A DNA stretch of 64,000 bases from assembly GCF_000285555.1 (NCBI RefSeq), contig NZ_HE610997.1, positions 473,471 through 537,470 on the forward strand, given 5' to 3'. Positions 19,864 to 27,798 of the stretch are shown here, piece by piece. This DNA is from Kurthia massiliensis. Its GTDB lineage: Bacteria > Bacillota > Bacilli > Bacillales_A > Planococcaceae. The stretch's first letter is position 1, and each line of letters begins with the position of its first letter. The position numbers and the translations under genes are program-made. The notes under the pieces are model-generated. The model searched no databases and was not told where the DNA came from. It saw nothing but the letters and a program-made list of their open reading frames with translations.

Positions 19864-21000
19864 TTATAAGTACGTACTTCTAAACTGCTTTGGTGTATAA
19901 TTTGTTATTTTTTTGAACACTTTCGTAAAATGACTTTGATCGTGGAAATGGAGTAATTTTGCAATATCACTAATCATATAATTCGCATTTAATAATAGAC
20001 GCTTACTTTCTTCAATACGTTTTTGCTGACCGTATTCTTTCAATGTAATGCCGACTTCCTTTTTAAATAATGTAGAAATATATGCGGGGTGAAGGCCGAT
20101 TTCTTCTGCAACCGTCGACAATGAAATATCATCATATACGTGAGAAGCAATGTATTGACGACATTTAACAATCGGTAAAGAATAACTCTCTTTTTTCTCT
20201 TCTTGAATCAATTTTGTAAACGTTAAAATATAATGCTTAACGATGTTATGCACATCTTCCATCGTCGTTTGGCGTTCAATTTGTTGAATCGCTTCATCAC
20301 TCATTGAAAATGCGATATCTTCTAATACATCTGCTTGAATTGCCGTTCGTGATGTAACAGTCATTACGACAATCGCTAAATTTTTTGTATTACGTAGCGC
20401 ATTCGTTGTCGCTAATACGCCGATGTTTTGAGCTGTCGCAAATTGATTAATGATCATTTCAACTTTCTCTACATCACCTGTTTTCATAAGTTCTAAAAAG
20501 TCGAGTTCCATTTGATATGTCACGAAACGTGTGCGCTGATGTTGTTTATCGTTCGTTGATAATTCAAGTGGCGGGTCTTCTAACGTCAACGGCTTATTAA
20601 ATAACAACATATGAATCATTTTGTTATAACGCTGCATATCGTCTAAATCAATGACGGGAATATGCGTCACAATTTCATTCACTTGATGTCCTGCTAATTT
20701 TCCTGAATGACGCCATTCTGTTACTAAATGTGTCATAGAAAAACGCGTATGAATAACTGGTCCAACAATCACCGTTTCGCGTGGCAAGTAAAAATAATAA
20801 TAGCATTCGATACCATTTGTCGAATATTTTTCAAACGTCTCCGTACAATCGCATTTCTTCTGTTTTAATAACGATTGTATGAACGGTTCCGTCCACGTTT
20901 TCTTACATGGAAAAGTCATTTCTAACGTTTCGTTATGAATGATATGAACAGGAATACGAAACGTTTCCTCAATTACTGAACATTTTTCATTTAACCCCAT
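19864..21000 (-). CDS. AraC-family transcriptional regulator
   Basis: The last 100 of 378 residues form the double helix-turn-helix of AraC/XylS regulators (LSTVAEEIGLHPAYISTLFK, then ISDIAKLLHFHDQSHFTKVF and the closing TPKQFRSTYL). The N-terminal 270 residues are a divergent sensor region that I cannot assign; it contains cysteines in the KCDCTE segment. ATG at 21000 after AAAGGAG. The gene stands alone between the ndh leader and a decayed locus, so its target is not given by context; the palindromes at 19430-19538 are one possibility. Confidence 0.88.
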   Translation of the reverse strand: MGLNEKCSVIEETFRIPVHIIHNETLEMTFPCKKTWTEPFIQSLLKQKKCDCTETFEKYSTNGIECYYYFYLPRETVIVGPVIHTRFSMTHLVTEWRHSGKLAGHQVNEIVTHIPVIDLDDMQRYNKMIHMLLFNKPLTLEDPPLELSTNDKQHQRTRFVTYQMELDFLELMKTGDVEKVEMIINQFATAQNIGVLATTNALRNTKNLAIVVMTVTSRTAIQADVLEDIAFSMSDEAIQQIERQTTMEDVHNIVKHYILTFTKLIQEEKKESYSLPIVKCRQYIASHVYDDISLSTVAEEIGLHPAYISTLFKKEVGITLKEYGQQKRIEESKRLLLNANYMISDIAKLLHFHDQSHFTKVFKKITNYTPKQFRSTYL

Positions 21001-21113
21001 GAATCAGACTCCTTTAAATCTATTATTAATCATTATCGACTTTTTCTCTGTTTTTTTGAGTCATTTCTCATAAATATATAAATAGAGCCGTATATGCGAC
21101 TCTTATAATAGAA

Positions 21114-21337
21114 CTATTTAACCACTAATATAGAGTAATTTACATGTTTTATCACTTTATGACTCACGCTACCTGGCATCATTTGTTGTAAACCATTTAG
21201 CCCCCGACTCCAATAACGACTGAATCTACTTGTTATTCTTGTACATAGCGCTCAATCGTTGGGCCGGGTTCTCCTTTAAGAATCGTTACCTTATGCGCGA
21301 TATGATGTTGGCTTAATAAACGCTCAATCGTTGTAAG
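21114..21337 (-). pseudogene. Decayed 3' part of a universal stress protein gene
   Basis: Minus-strand reading gives LTTIERLLSQ, KVTILKGEPGPTIERYVQE, a stop, QVDSVVIG, a one-base loss, then SRGLNGLQQMMPGSVSHK and VIKHVNYSILVVK with a stop at 21114. This is the C-terminal half of a UspA-type protein (the G-2x-G-9x-G(S/T) ATP-binding end is recognisable as GSRGLNG and GSVSHKV). It has one in-frame stop and one frameshift. The N-terminal half is missing: the homology ends at about 21337, exactly where transposase sequence begins on the other strand. Confidence 0.82.
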
Positions 21338-21614
21338 TTTACGACGGATCGTGGAAAAGAATTTAGCTGTTACATCGAACTTGAAAAACAGTACGGTATC
21401 CCATGTTACTTTGCAGATCCGTACGCAACGTGGCACAAATGAAAATAGTAACGCTCTTTTACGTGAATTTTTCCCGAAACGAATGGATTTGGGACAATTC
21501 ACATCATCAAACATAGAAAAAGCACTTTCATTGATCAATAATCGACCAAGAAAGTGCCTCAACTGGAACACCACACAGGATGCATTTAAATATGTAGTGG
21601 TGCAGTTAATTTGA
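21338..21614 (+). pseudogene. Remnant of an IS30-family transposase (C-terminal end)
   Basis: The plus strand encodes TDRGKEFSCYIELEKQYGIP and CYFADPYA, then, after a frame change, RGTNENSNALLREFFPK and the INNRPRKCLNWNTTQDAF end typical of IS30 transposases. Family members read DPYASWQRGTNEN here; the eight bases for most of S-W-Q are lost at about 21417, which causes the frameshift. The catalytic D in TDRG and the terminal E of NEN remain, but the first two thirds of the gene and both ends of the element are absent. It is a dead fragment. Confidence 0.85.
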
Positions 21615-21635
21615 CAACCTATCAAGCATTAAAAA

Positions 21636-21662
21636 ATCCTAGCCACTATATGTAGCTAGGAT
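21636..21662 (-). terminator. Terminator after the 49-residue protein gene
   Basis: Minus-strand stem ATCCTAGC/GCTAGGAT with an 11-base loop and a run of six T. Confidence 0.88.
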
Positions 21663-21671
21663 ACCGTTATA

Positions 21672-21821
21672 TTATTTACCTTGTTTTGCTTGCTTCTTTT
21701 TTAAATATTCAGCACGTAATTTTTCAAGTTGTTGCTTTTTATCGAACTGTGCAGGTTTATTTTTCTCGTGGAATTTCGTTACTGCTACTTGACCTTTAGC
21801 ATCTAATTGATATTTACCCAT
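21672..21821 (-). CDS. Small basic 49-residue protein
   Basis: ATG at 21821, preceded by GTAGGTGAAAC as ribosome site, opens a 49-codon frame with a stop and then a clean terminator. The product begins MGKYQLDAKGQVAVTKFHEK, is rich in lysine and glutamine and is probably helical in its second half (FDKKQQLEKLRAEYLKKK). It has no membrane segment or cysteine. I do not recognise the family. The dedicated ribosome site and terminator make it a believable gene. It abuts the transposase remnant but is not part of it. Confidence 0.72.
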   Translation of the reverse strand: MGKYQLDAKGQVAVTKFHEKNKPAQFDKKQQLEKLRAEYLKKKQAKQGK

Positions 21822-21891
21822 TTGTTTCACCTACTTTTTACTTCTTAACCTCTATTCATTATAACGTATTTTGTACATATTAGAAAATTGA

Positions 21892-22677
21892 TTAATAGCC
21901 TACTTGTGAAACACCGTAAGCTGCTTGATCAGCAGTGAAGCCTTCATATTCTAACTGCTCAATTAATCCACTTTTCGAGAAAGAAGACGTTTGTAAATAC
22001 GATTCCGCTTTTTTTGCAGCCTGTTCTTTCCAATCTGCACCCGATTGACTAACCCCGTACAATGCTTGTGCATTCGTGAACCCTTCATATTCGAGTTGCT
22101 CAACAAGGCCACTTTCTGAGAAAGCAGATGTTTGTAAATATGACTTTGCTTTTATCGCTGCTTGTTCTTCCCAACTTACCGACAATTGTGCAACTGCAGC
22201 TTCTGACTCAGCTGACGAATAACCTTCGTATTCAAGTTGCTCAACAAGACCACTCTTCGAAAAAGCAGACGTTTGTAAATACGATTCTGCACGCGCATAT
22301 GCTTCCCCTTCTGCTAAAGAAGTCGTCGGTGATGACGTTTCTTCACTTTCTGATGGTGTCTCTTCAGAAGACGTTGTACGTTCAGATTCTTCTTTTTCTT
22401 CTTTCGATTCTTCCTCTATCACTTGCTCTTCTTCACTTTCGTCTTCAAGCGCTTCATCAGCATCTTCAATTGGAGTCATCAATTCTACATCTTCTGTTTC
22501 TTCCTCAGTTTCTTCTTTTGTCGATTCATCTTCTAATGTTTGCTCATCATCAGACGTATTTAAAACAGTCGGTTCACTATCTGGCAAACTTCCGATTAAT
22601 CCTACTACGAACACAATAATTAAGAGCCAAACCCAAAATCGTTTATACCACGGTTTCTTCGGTTGTAATGATTGCAT
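21892..22677 (-). CDS. Membrane-anchored protein with three Ltp-type repeats
   Basis: 261 residues from the ATG at 22677, which has GAGGTG seven bases upstream. Order: short basic cytoplasmic start, one membrane helix (about 14-30), a very acidic Glu/Ser/Thr linker (about 35-120), then three near-identical 47-residue repeats (about 125-168, 172-216 and 219-261). Each repeat is built on AxSYLQTSAFSxSGLVEQLE and YEGF/Y. These repeats match the host cell surface-exposed lipoprotein (Ltp) family, known from the phage TP-J34 superinfection-exclusion lipoprotein. Here a membrane helix replaces the lipobox. Export topology with the repeats outside is inferred. Confidence 0.85.
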   Translation of the reverse strand: MQSLQPKKPWYKRFWVWLLIIVFVVGLIGSLPDSEPTVLNTSDDEQTLEDESTKEETEEETEDVELMTPIEDADEALEDESEEEQVIEEESKEEKEESERTTSSEETPSESEETSSPTTSLAEGEAYARAESYLQTSAFSKSGLVEQLEYEGYSSAESEAAVAQLSVSWEEQAAIKAKSYLQTSAFSESGLVEQLEYEGFTNAQALYGVSQSGADWKEQAAKKAESYLQTSSFSKSGLIEQLEYEGFTADQAAYGVSQVGY

Positions 22678-22774
22678 TTGCACTCACCTCATAGTTTTTT
22701 ACTTCGATCGTCATACGTAATTATTCACCTATACCCTTAATGCACATAGACATATGCACGACAGCACAAAAAAC

Positions 22775-22800
22775 CACTTTTAGCAATAAAGCTAAAAGTG
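22775..22800 (-). terminator. Terminator after the lipoprotein gene
   Basis: Perfect 10-bp stem CACTTTTAGC/GCTAAAAGTG with a six-base loop, followed on the minus strand by GTTTTTT. Confidence 0.9.
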
Positions 22801-22836
22801 ATTTAATATAAAAATGCTTTCTCTTACAGTCATCTT

Positions 22837-23460
22837 TTATTTTACTGTTACAAATTCATTAAAGAACTTCTGGCGCTCTACGTCGTTATAAACTATTGCA
22901 CTAACAAATTTTTCTTCCCAAGATCCATCCTCAGTATTTAAGTCCTCAATCTTGAAACCTAGATACTCGTTGGCATGTTGACGATTTAGATTAATCGAAT
23001 ATTCTTTTCCTTCATATGGTAAAGACATTGAAGTACTTTTTAAGTCTGGGAACTCTCTTAATAAACGAACGTTTTCACTTACTAAAATTTTTTCAATTGC
23101 ATCACCTGAATCAAAATATTGTTTATATGATTCTTCGGTTACTTGGCTATCTGGATTTGCTTTTTTATACTCTTCATAGTTTCCAAAATAATCCACATGC
23201 CCTTTGTTATCTTTTACACTAATATTTTTGATGAATGGACCACCTGTGATATTTTGTGCATATGCTTCAAACTCGTCCTGCTTCACTTGAACTTCTTTTG
23301 GTTTTTCTTCTTTTGGTTTTTCTTCTTTCTGAACAGTCTTTTCAGTTTTTTCTTCCTTATCAGATGAATTTTCTTCATCGTCTCCAAAAATCATCGAACA
23401 AGCGCCTATTAATACTACAACAATAAGCAAATAACCGAATAATCTGAGACATCCTTTCAT
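22837..23460 (-). CDS. Putative lipoprotein of unknown function
   Basis: A 207-residue protein with a hydrophobic start (residues 5-20) ending in LIGAC, a plausible lipobox with cysteine 21. A charged Lys/Glu-repeat linker (about 30-60) follows, then a compact domain of about 140 residues (GPFIKNISVKDNKGHVDYFG, SLPYEGKEYSINLNRQHANE). ATG at 23460 after AAGGAGG. I recognise no family. Like the neighbouring Ltp-repeat protein it shows a charged linker that would hold a domain off the membrane, but each gene has its own control signals. Confidence 0.7.
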   Translation of the reverse strand: MKGCLRLFGYLLIVVVLIGACSMIFGDDEENSSDKEEKTEKTVQKEEKPKEEKPKEVQVKQDEFEAYAQNITGGPFIKNISVKDNKGHVDYFGNYEEYKKANPDSQVTEESYKQYFDSGDAIEKILVSENVRLLREFPDLKSTSMSLPYEGKEYSINLNRQHANEYLGFKIEDLNTEDGSWEEKFVSAIVYNDVERQKFFNEFVTVK

Positions 23461-23717
23461 AGAAATCCTCCTTATATTTTTAATATTTATAACAATAATC
23501 TAAATATAAGTTAACGTAAATATGAAAAAATTAGTATTTTTCACCATATACTACATAAATTATATTTTATAGTATATCAGGGTATTAAAAGCTCATTTCA
23601 ATATATATCAAATTTCATCACTAACTAGAGAATAATGTGAACTAAATTTGTGTAAAATTATTTGCAATTTCATCGTTTTCTATCGTATCATTCCGTATTC
23701 TATATAAATACAAAAAA
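23461..23717. other. AT-rich intergenic stretch
   Basis: No gene seen. On the minus strand TGTTATAAA about 40 bases before the lipoprotein start could be an extended -10. The rest is very AT-rich, without repeats that I can recognise. Confidence 0.4.
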
Positions 23718-23752
23718 CGCCCCAAACCCTTATATATCAAGGATTTGAAGCG
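23718..23752 (-). terminator. Terminator after tRNA-Arg
   Basis: Minus-strand 14-bp stem CGCTTCAAATCCTT/AAGGGTTTGGGGCG (several G-T pairs), a seven-base loop and a run of six T. Confidence 0.85.
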
Positions 23753-23793
23753 ATTTTATTTTGGTTCAAACTTTACATATCTGAACCCTTCAA

Positions 23794-23867
<74 letters not shown>

Positions 23868-23948
23868 AATATCGTCCTAAGTTCCTTAAGACAATATTTA
23901 TTATATATGACAGTGTGTATAACGTCAATAAATTTTTTTAATATAAGA

Positions 23949-24443
23949 TTATAATTTTACAGCTGTAATAAGTTGATGTTGCTCGTCTAAAAAGCGAATG
24001 TCATACTGACCTGCTTGCCACTCAATGACAGCGTAACTTTTTTCTTTCCGACCCCGTGGAAGACGTAAGCTACCTGGATTTAAGAACAGCGTATCGTCGA
24101 CTAATTCGGCTCCTAATACGTGTGAGTGACCGAATAAAACGATATTCGCTGCTACTTCACGTGCGCGCATAGAAAGTGGTGTTAGCGTCGTTTTTACATT
24201 AAACAAATGTCCATGTGTCATAAAAATCGTTCGATCTTCAATCGTTACCATTTCTTCGACAGGATATTGAATATCTCCATCACAATTACCGCGCACGCGT
24301 TTACATTGCTGAATGCGTGGGTCATCGTATGCTAGTTCACTATCTCCACAATGGAAATAAGCATCTGCATCTGGATGTGCAGCAACGACTGTTGGAATAA
24401 TATCGCCGTCACCATGTGTATCACTTAATACGACAATTTTCAT
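23949..24443 (-). CDS. YfcE/MJ0936-type metallophosphoesterase (YsnB homologue)
   Basis: A 164-residue cytosolic phosphodiesterase fold. The metal ligands are all visible in order: SDTHGD near residue 7, HCGDSE, RGNCD, MTHGH and FGHSHV. Members of this group hydrolyse phosphodiester bonds with Mn2+; the natural substrate is not known. ATG at 24443 after AGGGGG. It follows rdgB by 11 bases, as ysnB follows ysnA in B. subtilis, so the two form one transcript with racE or a promoter between them. Confidence 0.92.
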   Translation of the reverse strand: MKIVVLSDTHGDGDIIPTVVAAHPDADAYFHCGDSELAYDDPRIQQCKRVRGNCDGDIQYPVEEMVTIEDRTIFMTHGHLFNVKTTLTPLSMRAREVAANIVLFGHSHVLGAELVDDTLFLNPGSLRLPRGRKEKSYAVIEWQAGQYDIRFLDEQHQLITAVKL

Positions 24444-24454
24444 GTGTATACCCC

Positions 24455-25045
24455 CTACAGTTTATTGGCTAACGTTTCTGTTAATAAACGTAATGCGTTT
24501 CCGCGGTGTGATACTTTCCCTTTTTCTTCTGCTGTTACTTCAGCAAGCGTTTTGCCAAGCTCAGGCATATAGAAAATCGGGTCATATCCGAAACCATCTG
24601 ACCCTTGACGTTCACGTAAAATTTGGCCCTCACAGTAGCCTTTTACAGTCGTTGTTGGGAAATCTGGACCTGAGATTGCTAAGCAACAAACGAAGCGTGC
24701 TGTACGTTCATTATCAGGCGTTTCTGATAGGTTTGCGAGCACTTTATCGATATTTGCTTCATCGTCATGGTCGCCTGCGTAACGGGCTGAATAAACGCCT
24801 GGTTCACCGTTTAATGCATCGACTTCTAACCCGCTATCATCAGCAATAACAAGCTGACCTAAATCTTTCGCCAACGCTTCTGCCTTTAAGATTGCATTCT
24901 CTTCAAATGTTGTACCTGTTTCTTCAATATCCATACTTGGGGCAACGTCAAAAAGCGTTAACACGTCATATCCCATCGGTTTGAAAATCGCTTCAAAGTC
25001 ACGTGCTTTCCCTTTGTTTTTTGTGGCAATAACTACTTGTTTCAT
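24455..25045 (-). CDS. rdgB: Non-canonical purine NTP pyrophosphatase (RdgB/HAM1 family)
   Basis: Hydrolyses dITP, ITP and XTP to monophosphates and so keeps deaminated purines out of DNA and RNA. The 196 residues show the N-terminal ATKNKGKARDFE, the central DDSGLEVDALNG with PGVYSARYAG and the C-terminal SHRGNALRLL. ATG at 25045 has a perfect AGGAGG. In B. subtilis gerM and rph precede this gene; here glutamate racemase and a terminator do. Confidence 0.95.
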   Translation of the reverse strand: MKQVVIATKNKGKARDFEAIFKPMGYDVLTLFDVAPSMDIEETGTTFEENAILKAEALAKDLGQLVIADDSGLEVDALNGEPGVYSARYAGDHDDEANIDKVLANLSETPDNERTARFVCCLAISGPDFPTTTVKGYCEGQILRERQGSDGFGYDPIFYMPELGKTLAEVTAEEKGKVSHRGNALRLLTETLANKL

Positions 25046-25067
25046 TAAAAAAACCTCCTATGTAAAA

Positions 25068-25117
25068 AAGGAGCTTTCCCGAGAAGCTTAAATAAGCACA
25101 CTCTAGGACAGCTCCTT
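25068..25117 (-). terminator. Terminator after the glutamate racemase gene
   Basis: Minus-strand stem AAGGAGC/GCTCCTT extended by CC/GG across small mismatches, with a long loop, ending in six T just before rdgB. Confidence 0.75.
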
Positions 25118-25122
25118 GTTGT

Positions 25123-25917
25123 TTATAACGTAATACGTGCTGCGTTCACGTTGTCAATTGGTAACCAGTTCGTTGCGATATCTTTAAAGATCGGCAATGA
25201 ACCTGTTGCAAAGAATTTATGTTGTGGTGCTTCGTTCGATTTGCGTTCAATGCCTTGGAACTGTAAAATGTCGAGTGCTTGTTTCGCTGTCTCTGTTGCG
25301 GATGATACGATATGTACATCATCACCAACTGCACGTTGAATCAAGTCTTTAATAATCGGATAGTGTGTACATCCAAGAATTAACGTATCGAATTTATCTT
25401 TTTCCAATGGCTGAAGCGTATGTTTTACTAAATCGAATGCAAAGTCACTATGATACTCGCCACTTTCTACAAGTGGTACAAGTGGTGGACAAGCGAGTGA
25501 TGTAATATTACTTGAAGAGTATAAAGACGCAATCGCATTTTCATACGCTGCACTTTTCACTGTTCCAGCTGTAGCAATCACCGCGATATCGTGTGTTTTT
25601 GTCGCTTTAATCGCTGCTTGCGCGCCAGCGTTAATAACACCGATAACTGGGATTTTGCTATATTTTTGTAAACTTTCTAATGCTACACATGTTGCTGTAT
25701 TGCACGCAATGACAAGCATTTTAATACCCATCTCTTCCAATTTGTTAGCCATTTGCCATGTAAACTTCACGACTTCTTTAGGCGTTCTTGGTCCGTATGG
25801 GCAGCGTGCCGTATCACCGATATAGTAAATTTCTTCATTAGGTAAATAGCGAAGCATTTCTTTTACAACGGTTAAGCCACCAACACCTGAATCAATAACT
25901 CCGATTGGAGCATTCAC
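25123..25917 (-). CDS. racE: Glutamate racemase
   Basis: Makes D-glutamate for peptidoglycan. The 264 residues contain both catalytic cysteines, in VIACNTATCVALE (about residue 73) and LGCTHYPII (about 185), plus the acid GVIDSGVGGLTV at the N-terminus. The start is a GTG at 25917, soon after GGCGG; the N-terminus MNAPIGVIDSG fits the family. It follows the MarR gene by ten bases. The pairing of marR (ysmB) and racE is conserved with B. subtilis. Confidence 0.96.
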   Translation of the reverse strand: MNAPIGVIDSGVGGLTVVKEMLRYLPNEEIYYIGDTARCPYGPRTPKEVVKFTWQMANKLEEMGIKMLVIACNTATCVALESLQKYSKIPVIGVINAGAQAAIKATKTHDIAVIATAGTVKSAAYENAIASLYSSSNITSLACPPLVPLVESGEYHSDFAFDLVKHTLQPLEKDKFDTLILGCTHYPIIKDLIQRAVGDDVHIVSSATETAKQALDILQFQGIERKSNEAPQHKFFATGSLPIFKDIATNWLPIDNVNAARITL

Positions 25918-25927
25918 GTTAACCGCC

Positions 25928-26371
25928 TCATTCCTCTTTCATTTCTTGATACATGCGCGAAAGAAGTTTGGCTAAAACTTCAATTTCGGCTTCGTCAAAA
26001 TCTTTGACGACATCTTTTAAATAGCGCTGTCGTTTGACGACAACTTCGGTAATAATTTGCTCACCTTTCTCTAGCAAATGAACACGAACGACGCGTCGGT
26101 CTCTCGTATCTCGCTCACGAACAACTAAATCATTTTGTTCCATGCGATCGACTAAATCCGTCGTCGTACTAAACGCTAAATACATTTTATTCGAAAGTTC
26201 GCCAATTGTCATGTCTCCAAGTTCATCTAACCATTGAAGCGCAATAAATTGAGGAGGCGTAATTGTATAATTACTCAAAATTTCGCGACCTTTTTGTTTA
26301 ATGATTGCAGCGATGTGACGCAAGTCTTTTTCTACAGCAAAAATATTTTCGTCTAGTTGTTCATGTAGCAT
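25928..26371 (-). CDS. MarR-family transcriptional regulator (YsmB-like)
   Basis: A 147-residue winged-helix protein with the MarR core: MTIGELSNKMYLAFSTTTDL as recognition helix region, then the wing in RERDTRDRRVVRVHLLEKG. No cysteine suggesting thiol sensing is present. ATG at 26371 after GGGAG. It stands directly upstream of racE, as in B. subtilis. The spore regulator gerE that separates this gene from ysmA there is missing. The ligand is unknown. Confidence 0.92.
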   Translation of the reverse strand: MLHEQLDENIFAVEKDLRHIAAIIKQKGREILSNYTITPPQFIALQWLDELGDMTIGELSNKMYLAFSTTTDLVDRMEQNDLVVRERDTRDRRVVRVHLLEKGEQIITEVVVKRQRYLKDVVKDFDEAEIEVLAKLLSRMYQEMKEE

Positions 26372-26446
26372 TCAAAATCACTCCCGTAACGTCTATATAA
26401 CCTCTATTTTGACTTCAAATGCCTTAATACGCAAGTTATTTCTGAA

Positions 26447-26896
26447 TTATTTAACCGTTTCGGTAACCGAAGCTAATTGTGCTTCTGTCCATGGTATAGA
26501 TTTTCCTGTATTTTTATTCATTTGTACTAATGTACTCGTTCCTGTAAAAATAATTTCTTGATCTTTCAAAGCGACATAATGCATATCAATTGATGCACGA
26601 CCGATACGTGCAATTTTAATACCGACTTTTAATGTATCATTGTAAAAAGCTTGTTGCACATAGTCACAGTGCTGATTCGCTATGACTGCTAGTGCAAGTA
26701 CACCTGGCTCTATTTCTGCCCCTAATAGTTCGTGTTGCTCCATGAAACTTGCGCGCACTTGTTCAAAATAAATAAACGGTACTGTATTATTCATATGACC
26801 GTATAAATCGGTCTCACAAAATCGCACTTTAATATCCTCGAAATAATGAAAATCTGCTAACCAAGTTGATACATCTTCAATATAAGTAGGTAACAT
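26447..26896 (-). CDS. Hotdog-fold acyl-CoA thioesterase (4HBT type, YsmA-like)
   Basis: A 149-residue thioesterase with the signature RFCETDLYGHMNN, which holds the catalytic aspartate, followed by FIYFEQVRASF. Substrate is probably an acyl-CoA or acyl-ACP; the exact one is not given by the sequence. I place the start at the ATG at 26896 (MLPTYIED) because GGAGG lies seven bases upstream. Frames opening 14 codons earlier lack a site. It lies between marR and sdhB, as ysmA does in B. subtilis. Confidence 0.88.
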   Translation of the reverse strand: MLPTYIEDVSTWLADFHYFEDIKVRFCETDLYGHMNNTVPFIYFEQVRASFMEQHELLGAEIEPGVLALAVIANQHCDYVQQAFYNDTLKVGIKIARIGRASIDMHYVALKDQEIIFTGTSTLVQMNKNTGKSIPWTEAQLASVTETVK

Positions 26897-26988
26897 ATCC
26901 ATTCCTCCATCCACATATGAATAGTCGTTCATTCTCACATTTTACCAATATTCACTCGAAAAAGCACCTATTTTCTTCCATAACAAAA

Positions 26989-27015
26989 AAAGCTGCCTCT
27001 AAAAGAGACAGCTTT
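26989..27015 (-). terminator. Terminator after sdhB
   Basis: Minus-strand stem AAAGCTGTCTCT/AGAGGCAGCTTT (one G-T pair) with a very short loop and a run of seven T. Confidence 0.9.
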
Positions 27016-27028
27016 GACGTTCAAATTG

Positions 27029-27796
27029 TTAGTCAACCATGTGGTCAGAACCGAAGAAGTTTTTGAACATTTGAACTGTTGCAGCACGGTTAAGTGAAGC
27101 AATAGAAGTTGTTAAAGGAATACCTTTAGGACATGCTTGAACACAGTTTTGTGAGTTACCGCAGTTAGCAAGACCGCCATCACCCATGATTGCGTTTAAG
27201 CGTTCGTCTTTCACCATTGCACCTGTTGGGTGAGTGTTGAATAAACGAACTTGTGATAAAGGAGCTGGACCCATGAATGAAGAGCCAGAGTTTACGTTAG
27301 GGCATGACTCTAAGCAAACACCGCAAGTCATACATTTAGATAACTCATAAGCCCATTCACGTTTACGTTCTGGTAAACGTGGACCTTCGCCTAAATCGTA
27401 AGTACCATCGATTGGAACCCAAGCTTTAACTTTTTTAAGTGAATCGAACATGCGAGAACGATCGACTTGTAAGTCACGTACGATTGGGAATGTACTCATT
27501 GGTTCAATTACAAGTGGTTGTTGTAATTGGTCAACTAGGGCTGAACATGATTGACGTGGACGGCCGTTGATAACCATTGAACATGCACCACAAACTTCTT
27601 CAAGACAGTTCATGTTCCATGCTACTGGAGTAGTAGCTTTACCTTGTTTCGTTACTGGGTTCTCACGGATTTTCATAAGAACAGAAATAACGTTCATGTT
27701 TGGACGGTAAGGTACTTCGAATTCTTCCCAACGTGGAGATGATTCTGGTGTATCTTGACGTTTAATTTTAACTGAAATCGTTTTTTGCTCTGCCAT
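27029..27796 (-). CDS. sdhB: Succinate dehydrogenase iron-sulfur subunit
   Basis: Carries electrons from the flavin to the quinone site in complex II. The 255 residues show the three cluster motifs: CLEEVCGACSMVING with a later C for [2Fe-2S], CMTCGVCLESCPN for [4Fe-4S] and CGNSQNCVQACPKGIP for [3Fe-4S]. ATG at 27796 after AGGAGGTG. Two bases separate it from sdhA, and a terminator closes the operon. Confidence 0.97.
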   Translation of the reverse strand: MAEQKTISVKIKRQDTPESSPRWEEFEVPYRPNMNVISVLMKIRENPVTKQGKATTPVAWNMNCLEEVCGACSMVINGRPRQSCSALVDQLQQPLVIEPMSTFPIVRDLQVDRSRMFDSLKKVKAWVPIDGTYDLGEGPRLPERKREWAYELSKCMTCGVCLESCPNVNSGSSFMGPAPLSQVRLFNTHPTGAMVKDERLNAIMGDGGLANCGNSQNCVQACPKGIPLTTSIASLNRAATVQMFKNFFGSDHMVD

Positions 27797-27798
27797 GA

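Noticed and set aside
21233-21625. 130-codon minus-strand open frame across the usp/IS30 junction
   Set aside because: Only its end encodes usp sequence; the front is the antisense of the transposase remnant and has no start signals.
22128-22300. CRISPR-like regular repeats in the Ltp gene
   Set aside because: The periodicity is of codons within a continuous protein frame (141 bases), not of short DNA repeats with spacers.
22128-22619. 163-codon plus-strand open frame opposite the Ltp-repeat gene
   Set aside because: Mirror of the repeats and the Glu/Ser linker; no start signals. The minus-strand frame carries recognisable repeats.
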